DNA of 13,595 nucleotides from an uncultured Erysipelotrichaceae bacterium (GTDB lineage Bacteria > Bacillota_I > Bacilli_A > Erysipelotrichales > Erysipelotrichaceae): positions 1 through 13,595 of the forward strand of contig CACXEN010000189.1 of assembly GCA_902766675.1 (NCBI GenBank), read 5' to 3'. Positions within the stretch are counted from its first letter, which is position 1; every line of letters starts with the position of its first letter. The position numbers and the translations under genes were made by a program. Positions 1 to 6,933 of the stretch are shown here, piece after piece. Under the pieces are notes generated by a model that saw only the letters and a list, made by a program, of their open reading frames with translations, had not been told where the DNA came from and did not search any database.

Positions 1-103
1 GGACATGTTCGACTACTCATAATCTATCGTATTTTCCTTTTTCAGGGTAATTGCACTACTCTATTGCATTAAATTTGAAATGTGAGGCATCTTTTTTTTT
101 GAA

Positions 104-132
104 TTGTTTGAAAAACTATTTCGTGATAAGAT
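104..132 (+). promoter_or_regulatory. Putative promoter of the MATE gene, leaderless layout
   Basis: A -35 box TTGTTT (104-109), a 17-bp spacer and an extended -10 (TG at 124-125, TAAGAT at 127-132) lie directly upstream of the ATG at 140. Only 7 nt separate the -10 from this ATG, so transcription would start at or beside the start codon. The TTG at 104 that opens the longest reading frame would then be the -35 box, not a start codon. Visible in sequence; function inferred. Confidence 0.5.
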
Positions 133-139
133 ATCCCGC

Positions 140-1489
140 ATGGGACAAAATACAAGATCGATGACAACAGGTAGCCCAATCAAAAATATCTTCTTTTTTT
201 CTTTACCTTTAATGGCTGCCAATGTCTTACAACAAGCATATATTATGACAGACGCATTAATTGTCAGTAGAACCTTAGGTGTAGATGCATTAGCAGCTTT
301 GGGTTCAGCTGATTGGTTTTCATTTATGATGATTAGTATCATTCAAGCAATTGCGCAAGGCTTTGCGATTTTAATGGCGCAAGACTTTGGAGGTGAAAGG
401 ATTGGCCATCTTCAAAAGACAATTGCAACATCGATTAAATTAGCAATCATCTTAACAGTTGTATTAACTGGATTATCCATATTATCTATTTCTCCAATGT
501 TGCATTTCCAAAATACACCAATAGAAATCTATAGTATTGCGAGTGATTATTTATATTATTTATTCTTTGGGCTTTTCGCATTCATGTTGTTTAATTTTGG
601 TTCTTCTGTTTTACGCGCATTAGGTAATTCAAAGTCACCAATGTATGCAATGGTTATATCTACATTCTTAAATATAGGATTAGATTTATTATTTGTTGTA
701 GTTTTTAAGTGGGGTGTGAAAGGTGCAGCACTTGCGACAGTAATCGCACAATTATTTGCGGGAATATATTGTGTAGTTGTGATGCATTATGTTGATGTTA
801 TTCACATCAAGAAAGAAGATTTCAAAAAAGAAGAAGGATTAGATTCAAAACTTCTAAAACTATGTTATCCATTAATCTTTCAAAATATTACGATTGCGAT
901 AGGTGGTATTGTTGTGCAATCGAAAGTAAATCAATTCGATATTGCCCATATTGCTGGTGTAACAGCATTAAATAAATTATTTGGACTTTTAGAATTAGCC
1001 GCAATTGCCTATGGTTATGCGATGGTCACATATATTGGCCAAAACTATGGCGCAAATCAAATGCGAAGAATTTTGGATGGAATAAAAGCTAGTTTTATCA
1101 TTGGCATTCTGACATCGATTTTAACTGGAATCTTATTGGTTATATTTGGATATCAAATCATTGGCATATTTATGATTGAAACATCAAGTGTCGCAAAAGA
1201 AGCGCAATGGATAGGATATGATTACTTACGTCTTTTAGCGATCACATTACCACTTTTATATTTATTATTAATCACAAGATCAATCTTACATGGCTTTGGG
1301 GATACTGTAATGCCTATGATATCTGGCATAGCAGAATTATTTGCACGATTATTATTCGCGCTTGTTTTATGTACACCATTAGGCTGGGAAGCGATTAAAT
1401 GGAGTGAGCCAAGTGCATGGATCGCAGCTGACATTATTTTATTTGTGTCACTATATCGAATCATTAAAAATATGAAAGTATCAATGTAA
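140..1489 (+). CDS. MATE-family multidrug/sodium efflux protein
   Basis: This 449-residue protein belongs to the MATE family of cation-coupled multidrug exporters in the cytoplasmic membrane. It starts with the typical N-terminal pattern (MTTGSPIKNIFFFSLPL, then QQAYIMTDALIVSRTLG) and alternates hydrophobic segments with short charged loops through to the C-terminus, as expected for twelve transmembrane helices. The length is normal for the family. I chose the ATG at 140 rather than the in-frame TTG at 104: the first twelve residues of the longer frame do not look like family sequence, and that stretch holds a promoter-like signal. ATG 161 (MTTGSP) is another in-frame possibility. No Shine-Dalgarno precedes any of these starts. 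It stands alone and faces the tRNA operon tail-to-tail. Substrate cannot be predicted. Confidence 0.9.
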   Translation: MGQNTRSMTTGSPIKNIFFFSLPLMAANVLQQAYIMTDALIVSRTLGVDALAALGSADWFSFMMISIIQAIAQGFAILMAQDFGGERIGHLQKTIATSIKLAIILTVVLTGLSILSISPMLHFQNTPIEIYSIASDYLYYLFFGLFAFMLFNFGSSVLRALGNSKSPMYAMVISTFLNIGLDLLFVVVFKWGVKGAALATVIAQLFAGIYCVVVMHYVDVIHIKKEDFKKEEGLDSKLLKLCYPLIFQNITIAIGGIVVQSKVNQFDIAHIAGVTALNKLFGLLELAAIAYGYAMVTYIGQNYGANQMRRILDGIKASFIIGILTSILTGILLVIFGYQIIGIFMIETSSVAKEAQWIGYDYLRLLAITLPLLYLLLITRSILHGFGDTVMPMISGIAELFARLLFALVLCTPLGWEAIKWSEPSAWIAADIILFVSLYRIIKNMKVSM

Positions 1490-1492
1490 AAT

Positions 1493-1514
1493 AAAAACCC
1501 TTCTTAGAAGGGCT
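1493..1514 (-). terminator. Rho-independent terminator of the tRNA-Glu/Trp operon
   Basis: Read on the minus strand, AGCCCTTC-TAA-GAAGGGTT forms a stem of up to 8 bp (outer pairs A-T and G-U) followed by a run of T, 14 nt past the 3' end of tRNA-Trp. On the plus strand the hairpin has no T tail, so it should stop MATE transcription poorly or not at all. Confidence 0.75.
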
Positions 1515-1527
1515 AGTAAGCAAAGTA

Positions 1528-1598
1528 CAGGGGCAGAGAGAATCGAACTCCCATCAGCGGTTTTGGAGACCGATGTACTACCATTGTACGATGCCCCT
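1528..1598 (-). tRNA. tRNA-Trp (anticodon CCA)
   Basis: The minus strand folds into a complete 71-nt cloverleaf. The acceptor stem is AGGGGCA/TGCCCCT with discriminator G, the D stem is GTAC/GTAC, and the anticodon loop CTCCAAA gives anticodon CCA (plus-strand positions 1564-1566). The T arm is GGGAG-TTCGATT-CTCTC with one G-U pair. No CCA end is encoded, so a CCA-adding enzyme is needed. It is the second gene of a two-tRNA operon, 12 nt after tRNA-Glu. Confidence 0.97.
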
Positions 1599-1610
1599 AT
1601 AAATAAAAAG

Positions 1611-1684
1611 TGACGCGTACGGGATTCGAACCCGTGAATGCCGCCGTGAAAGGGCGGTGTGTTAAGCCGCTTCACCAACGCGCC
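1611..1684 (-). tRNA. tRNA-Glu (anticodon TTC)
   Basis: The minus strand gives a 74-nt cloverleaf. The acceptor stem GGCGCGT/ACGCGTC has one G-U pair and discriminator A. The anticodon stem-loop CCGCC-CTTTCAC-GGCGG gives anticodon TTC. The T arm is ACGGG-TTCGAAT-CCCGT. The CCA end is not encoded. It is the first gene of the operon with tRNA-Trp. Confidence 0.97.
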
Positions 1685-1701
1685 AGGTGTCGTGCTTTAA
1701 G

Positions 1702-1730
1702 ATACTATCATAAAAGTCAAACTAAAACAA
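1702..1730 (-). promoter_or_regulatory. Promoter of the tRNA-Glu/Trp operon
   Basis: On the minus strand a -35 box TTGTTT (plus coordinates 1725-1730) and a -10 box TAGTAT (1702-1707) are separated by 17 bp. The -10 lies 17 nt upstream of the mature 5' end of tRNA-Glu, leaving room for a short 5' leader for RNase P to remove. Both boxes differ from the sigma-A consensus by two bases or fewer. Confidence 0.55.
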
Positions 1731-1771
1731 CAAAAATTTACGAATTTTATGCTTTCGGGGAATATATTGTT

Positions 1772-1777
1772 TATAAT
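1772..1777 (+). promoter_or_regulatory. -10 box of the udp promoter
   Basis: A perfect TATAAT lies 34 nt upstream of the udp start codon. The matching -35 region (around 1749-1754, ATGCTT) is weak, so an activator may be needed or the -10 may suffice. The predicted leader of about 28 nt contains the Shine-Dalgarno GTGAGGA at 1798-1804. Confidence 0.5.
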
Positions 1778-1811
1778 AGGATTATAAATATTAGTTTGTG
1801 AGGATAATAAT

Positions 1812-2588
1812 ATGATTGATTATGCAGAAGGTAGTGGTAAACAATACCACATTGGGTTGGCCCCAGGAGATGTAGGTCGCTATGTTTTCTTACCTGGAGA
1901 TCCGAAACGTTGTGCGAAAATTGCAAAGTATTTCGATGACGCAAAATTCGTAGGGGATAACAGAGAGTATACGACGTATACAGGCTATTTAAACGGGGAA
2001 AAAGTATCTGTAATGTCTACAGGTATGGGAGGCCCATCTGCCGCAATTGGTATGGAAGAACTTGTCGCAATTGGCGCAGATACTTTTATTCGTATTGGTA
2101 CATGTGGTGGTATGGATGTGAATGTAAAAAGTGGAGATTTAGTAATCGCCACTGGCTCTATCCGTATGGAAGGAACTTCTAGAGAATATGCACCAATTGA
2201 ATATCCAGCTGTAGCAGATTTGGACATTATCAATGCGCTTGTAGAAGGTGCTAGACACATGAATGCGCCATATCATACAGGTGTTGTGCAATGTAAAGAC
2301 GCATTCTATGGCCAACATAGACCAGAAACTCTTCCAAATGGACAAGAGTTAATGCGTAAATGGGATGCATGGGTGAAACTAGGTGCGAAGGCTTCGGAAA
2401 TGGAAAGCTCAGCTTTATTTATCGTCGCTTCATACTTACATGTTCGCTGTGGCACAGTATTATTAACAGTAGCCAACCAAGAAAGAGAAAAAGCGGGTTT
2501 AGAAAACCCACAAGTGCATGATACAGATTTAGCAGTTCGTGCAGCTATCGAAGCGATGAAATATATCATTGAGCACGATAGTAATTAA
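1812..2588 (+). CDS. udp: Uridine phosphorylase
   Basis: Cytoplasmic enzyme of pyrimidine salvage that splits uridine with phosphate into uracil and ribose-1-phosphate. The 258-residue protein has the nucleoside phosphorylase family 1 motifs in order: phosphate-binding GDPKR (29-33), R51 in the NREYTTY segment, STGMGGPS (69-76), and RIGTCGG (94-100). The stretch FYGQHRPE (165-172) carries Q168 and R170, the Gln-x-Arg pair that binds uracil in E. coli Udp. EMES (196-199) is the ribose-binding Glu-Met-Glu. The Gln-x-Arg pair and the [12 protein letters not shown] segment favour uridine over DeoD-type purine phosphorylase. A clear Shine-Dalgarno (GTGAGGA) sits 7 nt before the ATG. It appears monocistronic and is convergent with mutY, with overlapping stop codons. 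Confidence 0.93.
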   Translation: MIDYAEGSGKQYHIGLAPGDVGRYVFLPGDPKRCAKIAKYFDDAKFVGDNREYTTYTGYLNGEKVSVMSTGMGGPSAAIGMEELVAIGADTFIRIGTCGGMDVNVKSGDLVIATGSIRMEGTSREYAPIEYPAVADLDIINALVEGARHMNAPYHTGVVQCKDAFYGQHRPETLPNGQELMRKWDAWVKLGAKASEMESSALFIVASYLHVRCGTVLLTVANQEREKAGLENPQVHDTDLAVRAAIEAMKYIIEHDSN

Positions 2589-3637
2589 TCACGAAGTGCA
2601 TAATACTCTACATATGTTTTAAATGCAGAAGGAATTGCGAAGTTTTCCAATTCCTTTTTTGTTTTAAGGATATAGGAAGAATCTTTTAATTCTTTGATTT
2701 GACTGACTTGAATTTCATATGCGTCCATATGCCATTCTAAATGGGTAAATATATGTTTTGAGGAAGGTAATTTCTTGATATGATTTGCGCTAAAACCTAA
2801 AGCCTCTACTTTTTCTAAGACTTCTTTTCTATTTAGTATTTCATCTACACCAACAAATTCATAAAGATTCGCAAGGACTCCACTAGATGGTCTTTTATGT
2901 AATACAAATCTTGTATGATCACGGATGATGAGAATTGTACGATGAATAACCTTTCGACTTTTTAATGCATGACGATATGGTATTTCATCAAATAATTGAT
3001 TTTTATATGTATAACACTCTTTATTGAGAGGACATTTTTTACATTCTGGTAGTCCATTTGGTAAACAAATACGTTGTCCAAGTTCCATCCAAGCTTGATT
3101 TAAATCTTTAGGAGATTTTATAGATACATAGAATGGTTCTAATAATTCTTTTATTTTTGTTTTAGTGGAGGTAGAAAGAATATCATCTTTGATTCCATAT
3201 ATTCTTGCGATAATACGTAATACATTGCCATCTATCGCAGTCACTTTTTCATTAAAAGCAATAGATGCGATTGCACCAGCAGTATATGGTCCAATACCAG
3301 GTAAGTGAATCAGTTCGTGATATGTACTTGGTAGTTTTCCGTCATATTCCTTTACTAATACATTGGCACATTTTTTTAAATTTCTAGCACGAGAATAATA
3401 TCCAAGACCTTCCCACAAGCGCATTAAATGATCATCATCACATTTTGATAAATCTTCAATTGTTGGCAATTCTTTTTTAAATAATAAGAATTTAGGAATG
3501 ACTGCTTCAATGCGTGTTTGTTGGAGCATAATCTCTGATAGCCACACATCATATGGATTGTTTGTATCTCGCCAAGGCAATTCTCTTTTATTCTTTTTAT
3601 ACCAATTGATTAGCTTTTCTATCGAGGAAATTTTCAT
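2585..3637 (-). CDS. mutY: A/G-specific adenine glycosylase MutY
   Basis: DNA repair enzyme that removes adenine mispaired with 8-oxoguanine. From the ATG at 3637 it has 350 residues, normal for MutY. Seen in order: LPWRDT; catalytic Glu35 in [21 protein letters not shown]; the helix-hairpin-helix [10 protein letters not shown] (112-121); catalytic Asp136 in AIDGNV; a [4Fe-4S] cysteine set C191, C199, C202, C208; and a C-terminal NUDIX-like domain ending in a [11 protein letters not shown] segment that senses 8-oxoG. The first cysteine gap is seven residues, not the six of E. coli MutY. I recall the longer gap (CIPNG type) from other Firmicutes. An upstream in-frame ATG at 3655 would add six residues; neither start has a Shine-Dalgarno. 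I prefer 3637 because a -10-like box lies between the two. Confidence 0.93.
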   Translation of the reverse strand: MKISSIEKLINWYKKNKRELPWRDTNNPYDVWLSEIMLQQTRIEAVIPKFLLFKKELPTIEDLSKCDDDHLMRLWEGLGYYSRARNLKKCANVLVKEYDGKLPSTYHELIHLPGIGPYTAGAIASIAFNEKVTAIDGNVLRIIARIYGIKDDILSTSTKTKIKELLEPFYVSIKSPKDLNQAWMELGQRICLPNGLPECKKCPLNKECYTYKNQLFDEIPYRHALKSRKVIHRTILIIRDHTRFVLHKRPSSGVLANLYEFVGVDEILNRKEVLEKVEALGFSANHIKKLPSSKHIFTHLEWHMDAYEIQVSQIKELKDSSYILKTKKELENFAIPSAFKTYVEYYALRD

Positions 3638-3643
3638 AAATAT

Positions 3644-3671
3644 ATTGTATATCATGTTGTGCTAAAATTAA
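3644..3671 (-). promoter_or_regulatory. Possible mutY promoter, leaderless layout
   Basis: On the minus strand, TACAAT (plus coordinates 3644-3649) with a poor -35 TTAATT (3666-3671) and a 16-bp spacer ends 6 nt before ATG 3637, which would place the transcript start at the start codon. The -35 overlaps the extended -10 of the divergent tRNA-Gly gene. The weak -35 keeps confidence low. Confidence 0.35.
3660..3668 (+). promoter_or_regulatory. Extended -10 promoter of tRNA-Gly
   Basis: TGC-TAAAAT (TG at 3660-3661, TAAAAT at 3663-3668) matches an extended -10 and ends 11 nt before the tRNA 5' end. No good -35 is seen at 17 bp (ATATAT), which is acceptable for extended -10 promoters. Confidence 0.5.
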
Positions 3672-3679
3672 GGTGTTTT

Positions 3680-3750
3680 GCAGGCGTAATTCAATGGTAG
3701 AATGTCAGCTTCCCAAGCTGAATACGCGGGTTCGATTCCCGTCGCCTGCT
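3680..3750 (+). tRNA. tRNA-Gly (anticodon CCC)
   Basis: A complete 71-nt cloverleaf: acceptor GCAGGCG/CGCCTGC with discriminator T; D stem ATTC/GAAT; anticodon stem TCAGC/GCTGA around loop TTCCCAA, giving anticodon CCC at 3712-3714; T arm closed by CGGG/CCCG. CCA is not encoded. It reads GGG codons, which should be infrequent in such AT-rich coding sequence. No convincing terminator hairpin follows it, so some transcription may run on into the 3900 operon. Confidence 0.96.
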
Positions 3751-3792
3751 TTTATTTATGTATGAAAAGTATAGTGGGTTAAGAATAGATTG

Positions 3793-3801
3793 TGATAAAA
3801 T
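3793..3801 (+). promoter_or_regulatory. Extended -10 promoter of the partner-switch operon
   Basis: TGA-TAAAAT (TG at 3793-3794, TAAAAT at 3796-3801) is an extended -10 about 100 nt upstream of the first gene; the -35 region (around 3773-3778, AGTGGG) is poor. This predicts a leader of roughly 90 nt. I found no GTTTAA/GGGTAT pair of the sigma-B type. Confidence 0.4.
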
Positions 3802-3857
3802 TAATAGAGAACGTTATTGCGGTAAAACTCAATAATTCATTTAGATGGGGGGACATT

Positions 3858-3875
3858 TCAAATAGCAATATTTGA
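3858..3875 (+). other. 5' leader hairpin with GCAA tetraloop before the STAS gene
   Basis: TCAAATA-GCAA-TATTTGA forms a perfect 7-bp stem closed by a GNRA-type tetraloop. It ends 9 nt before the Shine-Dalgarno AAGAGGGG (3885-3892) of the first operon gene. It has no T tail, so it is not a terminator. It could stabilise the leader or bind a regulator; this is inference. Confidence 0.4.
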
Positions 3876-3899
3876 TAGCATGAAAAGAGGGGTCATGAT

Positions 3900-4199
3900 A
3901 TGGAAGTGAAAGTTGATCAAAAGGACAATTTAGTTACACTCATTGTGGAAGGCAGAGTGGATACTACAACTGCACCAGATTTAGAAAAGTCTATCCAAGA
4001 TAACTGCAAAGAGGATACGAATTTGGTGTTAGATTTTACTGCGGTCGAATATATTTCATCTGCAGCTTTACGCGTTTTACTATCTACTACAAAGCGTTTG
4101 AAAGAAAAAGGATCTATGGTAATAAAAAATCCAAACGATGTTGTAATGGAAATTTTCGAAGTAACAGGTTTTTTAGATATTTTAACAATTGAACGTTAA
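3900..4199 (+). CDS. STAS-domain anti-sigma factor antagonist (RsbV/SpoIIAA-like)
   Basis: A 99-residue single-domain STAS protein. In partner switching such a protein, when unphosphorylated, binds the anti-sigma kinase and frees the sigma factor; the kinase phosphorylates it on a serine and a PP2C phosphatase resets it. The family pattern is clear: VEGRVDTTTAPDLE (16-29), a beta strand LVLDFTAVEYISSAALR (42-58) ending at the phosphorylation loop, and the C-terminal EIFEVTGFLDIL. Aligned with B. subtilis RsbV (YMDSTGL), the phosphorylatable residue is Ser54; the aspartate before it is a serine here. A strong Shine-Dalgarno (AAGAGGGG) sits 7 nt before the ATG. It is the first gene of the operon, 18 nt before the phosphatase-kinase gene. 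Confidence 0.92.
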   Translation: MEVKVDQKDNLVTLIVEGRVDTTTAPDLEKSIQDNCKEDTNLVLDFTAVEYISSAALRVLLSTTKRLKEKGSMVIKNPNDVVMEIFEVTGFLDILTIER

Positions 4200-4217
4200 T
4201 AGAAGCGCGGTGAAATA

Positions 4218-6359
4218 ATGGCAAAGAAAAGTGTAAGAAAAATGAATTACTTGGAAAGAATGAGTCATTCTCTTCCTTCCAAGATATTTCATGCAATAGT
4301 AATGTTTTCGATAGTTTTGAGTCTGATTGCTGTTGCGTTTGGTTTCTATTTATACTATCACGCAAGTATTAAAGATAATTCTAAACTTGCGAAAAATGTC
4401 GCAAATACAACACACATTGTTGTATCGGAAGAAAATCTATTTAGATATATCGAAGATGTACAATGGATTTATGATAGTACAGAAGAAAATGTGCGCAAGA
4501 CATTAAGCGATGAATATTTATCTTTATATAAACATTTAGACACAATCGAATTTGAAAACACAAAGCGTATTTTGCATGATTTACAAAGAAGAAATGGTGT
4601 TGATGCTGTTTATATTGGTATTTATGATAAAAAACTAGAACGACTCATTTATGTAATAGATTCCGAAAATGGAGAAAATCATCGTCAACCTGGGTATTGG
4701 GAAAGTGTTTCTGCAAGCGAAAGTAGAGAATATTTAGATAGGTCTTTGGATGTGCCATATAAGATTGAGAATTCTAAAAGAAATGGCTACACCTTAAGAA
4801 GTTGGGATATCGTCTCAGAAAAAGATAACTATCTTGTTTTGACATATGCGGATGTAAGCATGGCACCAATTATCGAACAAGGAAGAAAATTCTTGGTGCA
4901 ATATTTATTGATGTTACTGTTAGTAACAGTGATTATGGCAGTTGTGATTGCGAACCATATGAAAAAGGTGGTAATAAATCCTATTCAAAAGATTAATGAT
5001 GCCACAAGAGCTTATATCGCAGATAGAGAAAATCCAGAAATGGCGTTAGAAGATCATTTTAAGAACCTGGATATTCATACAGGTGATGAAATAGAAAGCT
5101 TGGCTTTGATTATTGCGGATATGGAACGTGAGATTAAAAAATATGTCGCAAATCTTACAAAAGTCACAAGCGAAAAAGAAAAGATATCAACAGAGCTAAA
5201 TGTGGCATCACAAATTCAAGAAGGTGTCTTGCCGAATGTATTCCCAGCTTTTCCTGGAAGAAATGACTTTGATATATATGCAACAATGAATCCAGCGAAA
5301 GAAGTTGGTGGAGACTTCTATGATTACTTCTTGATTGATGATGATCATCTAGCACTTGTGATTGCGGATGTATCAGGGAAGGGAATTCCTGCCGCATTAT
5401 TCATGATGGCTTGTAAATTGATGATTAGTAATGTGGCAACACTAGGTATTGAAGATCCATCAATTATTCTTAATAAAGTAAATGAAGCAATATGCAAAAA
5501 TAATCCAGCTGAAATGTTTGTAACAGTATGGCTTGGAATTATGAATCTTAAAACAGGATTATTAAAAGCAGCGAATGCTGGACATGAATATCCATGTATT
5601 GCGTCGAAGGATGGCAAGTTTACGATGGTAAAAGATAAACATGGATTAGTCATTGGTGGCATGGAAGGGTTAAATTATAAAACTTATGAGTTGCAGTTGA
5701 AGGAAGGCGATGGATTATTTGTCTATACTGATGGTGTAACAGAAGCAACCAATGCCAACGATGAATTATTTGGCAATGATAGATTATTAGAAGCGCTAAA
5801 TAAAGATAGTAAAGCGAATGTTACACAAATGTTAGATAATGTGAAAATGGCAATCGATACATTTGTGCAAGATGCGCCGCAATTCGATGATATAACGATG
5901 CTAGGATTTAGATATTTAGGAAGTAATGGAGAAATGAGCAATATGGAAGAATTGACAATTGAAGCAACAATCGACAACATCCCAACCGTCACAGAGTTTG
6001 TGGATAAAAAACTAGAGGAACATAATTGTCCTTTAAAAACACAAACACAAATTGATATTGTGATAGATGAACTCTTTAGCAATATCGCAAATTATGCATA
6101 TGACCCAGAAACAGGACCAGCCACAGTACGTGTAGAAGTGGATGAAAGCGAGCCTATGGCTGTTTATATCACTTTCATTGATGGTGGTAAACCATATGAT
6201 CCATTAAAACAAGAAGATCCTGACACAACACTAAGTGCAGAAGAAAGAAGTGTTGGTGGCTTAGGTATTTTCTTGGTAAAGAAAACAATGGATGATATCA
6301 CATATGAATATAAAGATGGTAAAAACATCTTAAGAATTAAGAAACATATGCAGGGTTAA
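4218..6359 (+). CDS. Membrane sensor with HAMP, PP2C phosphatase (RsbU/SpoIIE) and HATPase (RsbW-like) domains
   Basis: A 713-residue transmembrane signalling protein. Helix TM1 (about 24-47) and TM2 (226-245) flank an extracytoplasmic sensor of about 175 residues, followed by a HAMP-type linker and coiled coil (246-335). The PP2C phosphatase (about 340-565) has AxQIQxGxLP, EVGGDFYD with metal ligand D366, IADVSGKG (D384), TDGVTEA (D505) and FDDITM (D557, D558). The C-terminal RsbW/SpoIIAB-like HATPase has an N box DELFSNIANYAY (E618, N622), a G1 box DGGKPYD (655-661) and a G2 box GGLGIFLVKK (from 680). All key residues look intact, so it probably both dephosphorylates and phosphorylates STAS partners. 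The start is set by GGTGA (4209-4213). It ends 1 nt before the next ATG. Opposing phosphatase and kinase in one chain is the notable point. Confidence 0.93.
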   Translation: MAKKSVRKMNYLERMSHSLPSKIFHAIVMFSIVLSLIAVAFGFYLYYHASIKDNSKLAKNVANTTHIVVSEENLFRYIEDVQWIYDSTEENVRKTLSDEYLSLYKHLDTIEFENTKRILHDLQRRNGVDAVYIGIYDKKLERLIYVIDSENGENHRQPGYWESVSASESREYLDRSLDVPYKIENSKRNGYTLRSWDIVSEKDNYLVLTYADVSMAPIIEQGRKFLVQYLLMLLLVTVIMAVVIANHMKKVVINPIQKINDATRAYIADRENPEMALEDHFKNLDIHTGDEIESLALIIADMEREIKKYVANLTKVTSEKEKISTELNVASQIQEGVLPNVFPAFPGRNDFDIYATMNPAKEVGGDFYDYFLIDDDHLALVIADVSGKGIPAALFMMACKLMISNVATLGIEDPSIILNKVNEAICKNNPAEMFVTVWLGIMNLKTGLLKAANAGHEYPCIASKDGKFTMVKDKHGLVIGGMEGLNYKTYELQLKEGDGLFVYTDGVTEATNANDELFGNDRLLEALNKDSKANVTQMLDNVKMAIDTFVQDAPQFDDITMLGFRYLGSNGEMSNMEELTIEATIDNIPTVTEFVDKKLEEHNCPLKTQTQIDIVIDELFSNIANYAYDPETGPATVRVEVDESEPMAVYITFIDGGKPYDPLKQEDPDTTLSAEERSVGGLGIFLVKKTMDDITYEYKDGKNILRIKKHMQG

Positions 6360-6360
6360 T

Positions 6361-6933
6361 ATGGCACAAGAAGTTTTTAATAAAGCATTACAGTTTGCGA
6401 TTGAAGCACACAAAGGGATGATTCGAAAAGCAAAAAAGACTCCATTTATATTACATCCAATCGAAGTTGCATGTATCATTGCGACAATGACATCAGATGA
6501 GAATGTAATCTCTGCAGGTTTATTACATGATACTGTGGAAGATACATCTGTAACGATTGAAGATATAGAAAGAGAATTTGGCGCATATATTAAAGAATTG
6601 GTTGAAACAGAAACAGAAGATAAATTACATCATTTACCTGCGGAGACAACTTGGCAAATCCGCAAAGAGAAATCACTGGAAGTATTACAAGAAACTAGTG
6701 ACAGAAATGTCAAAATATTATGGCTAGCAGATAAGCTATCCAACATGCGTTCTTTCTATCAAATGTATTTAATACAGGGCGATGAACTTTGGGAAGAATT
6801 CCATCAAAACGACCCAAACAAACAAAAGTGGTATTACACAAAAGTATTGGAATACACAGATGAATTAAAAGAGACTGCCGCATACAAAGAGTACGAAGAT
6901 TTAATCGGTAAAGTATTTGGAGGAGATTTATGA
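6361..6933 (+). CDS. Small alarmone hydrolase, HD domain ((p)ppGpp hydrolase, MESH1-like)
   Basis: A 190-residue HD-domain protein that matches the hydrolase half of RelA/SpoT and carries no synthetase, TGS or ACT domain, so it should hydrolyse (p)ppGpp or a related nucleotide to GDP/GTP and pyrophosphate. Visible motifs: HKGMIRKAKKTPFILHP with metal ligand H32; the HD motif LLHDTVEDT (H56, D57, E60, D61); and ILWLADKLSNMR with D124 and N128, matching the RelA KLADRLHNMR segment. Its first A of ATG is 2 nt past the preceding stop and its stop overlaps the next ATG (ATGA), so translation is probably coupled on both sides. Only a weak AGGG precedes the start. This links alarmone turnover to the partner switch. 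Another phosphohydrolase substrate, such as NADPH for MESH1, is possible. Confidence 0.87.
   Translation: MAQEVFNKALQFAIEAHKGMIRKAKKTPFILHPIEVACIIATMTSDENVISAGLLHDTVEDTSVTIEDIEREFGAYIKELVETETEDKLHHLPAETTWQIRKEKSLEVLQETSDRNVKILWLADKLSNMRSFYQMYLIQGDELWEEFHQNDPNKQKWYYTKVLEYTDELKETAAYKEYEDLIGKVFGGDL

Noticed and set aside
1..103. Possible end of an upstream gene at the left edge
   Set aside because: All frames show only short peptides with no recognisable features; too little sequence to decide.
61..342. Minus-strand open frame of 93 residues
   Set aside because: It is the shadow of the MATE gene and has no family-like sequence.
1481..1801. Open frames of 63-65 residues on both strands across the tRNA region
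   Set aside because: They run through the tRNA-Trp/tRNA-Glu genes or their promoter and have no plausible start or composition.
3771..3801. Possible sigma-B-type promoter (GGGTTAAG) before the partner-switch operon
   Set aside because: No GGGTAT-like -10 at the right distance; the extended sigma-A -10 explains the site better.
3861..3883. Repeated ATAGCA motifs resembling half of the MarR palindrome
   Set aside because: Only half sites without the inverted partner; expected by chance in AT-rich DNA.
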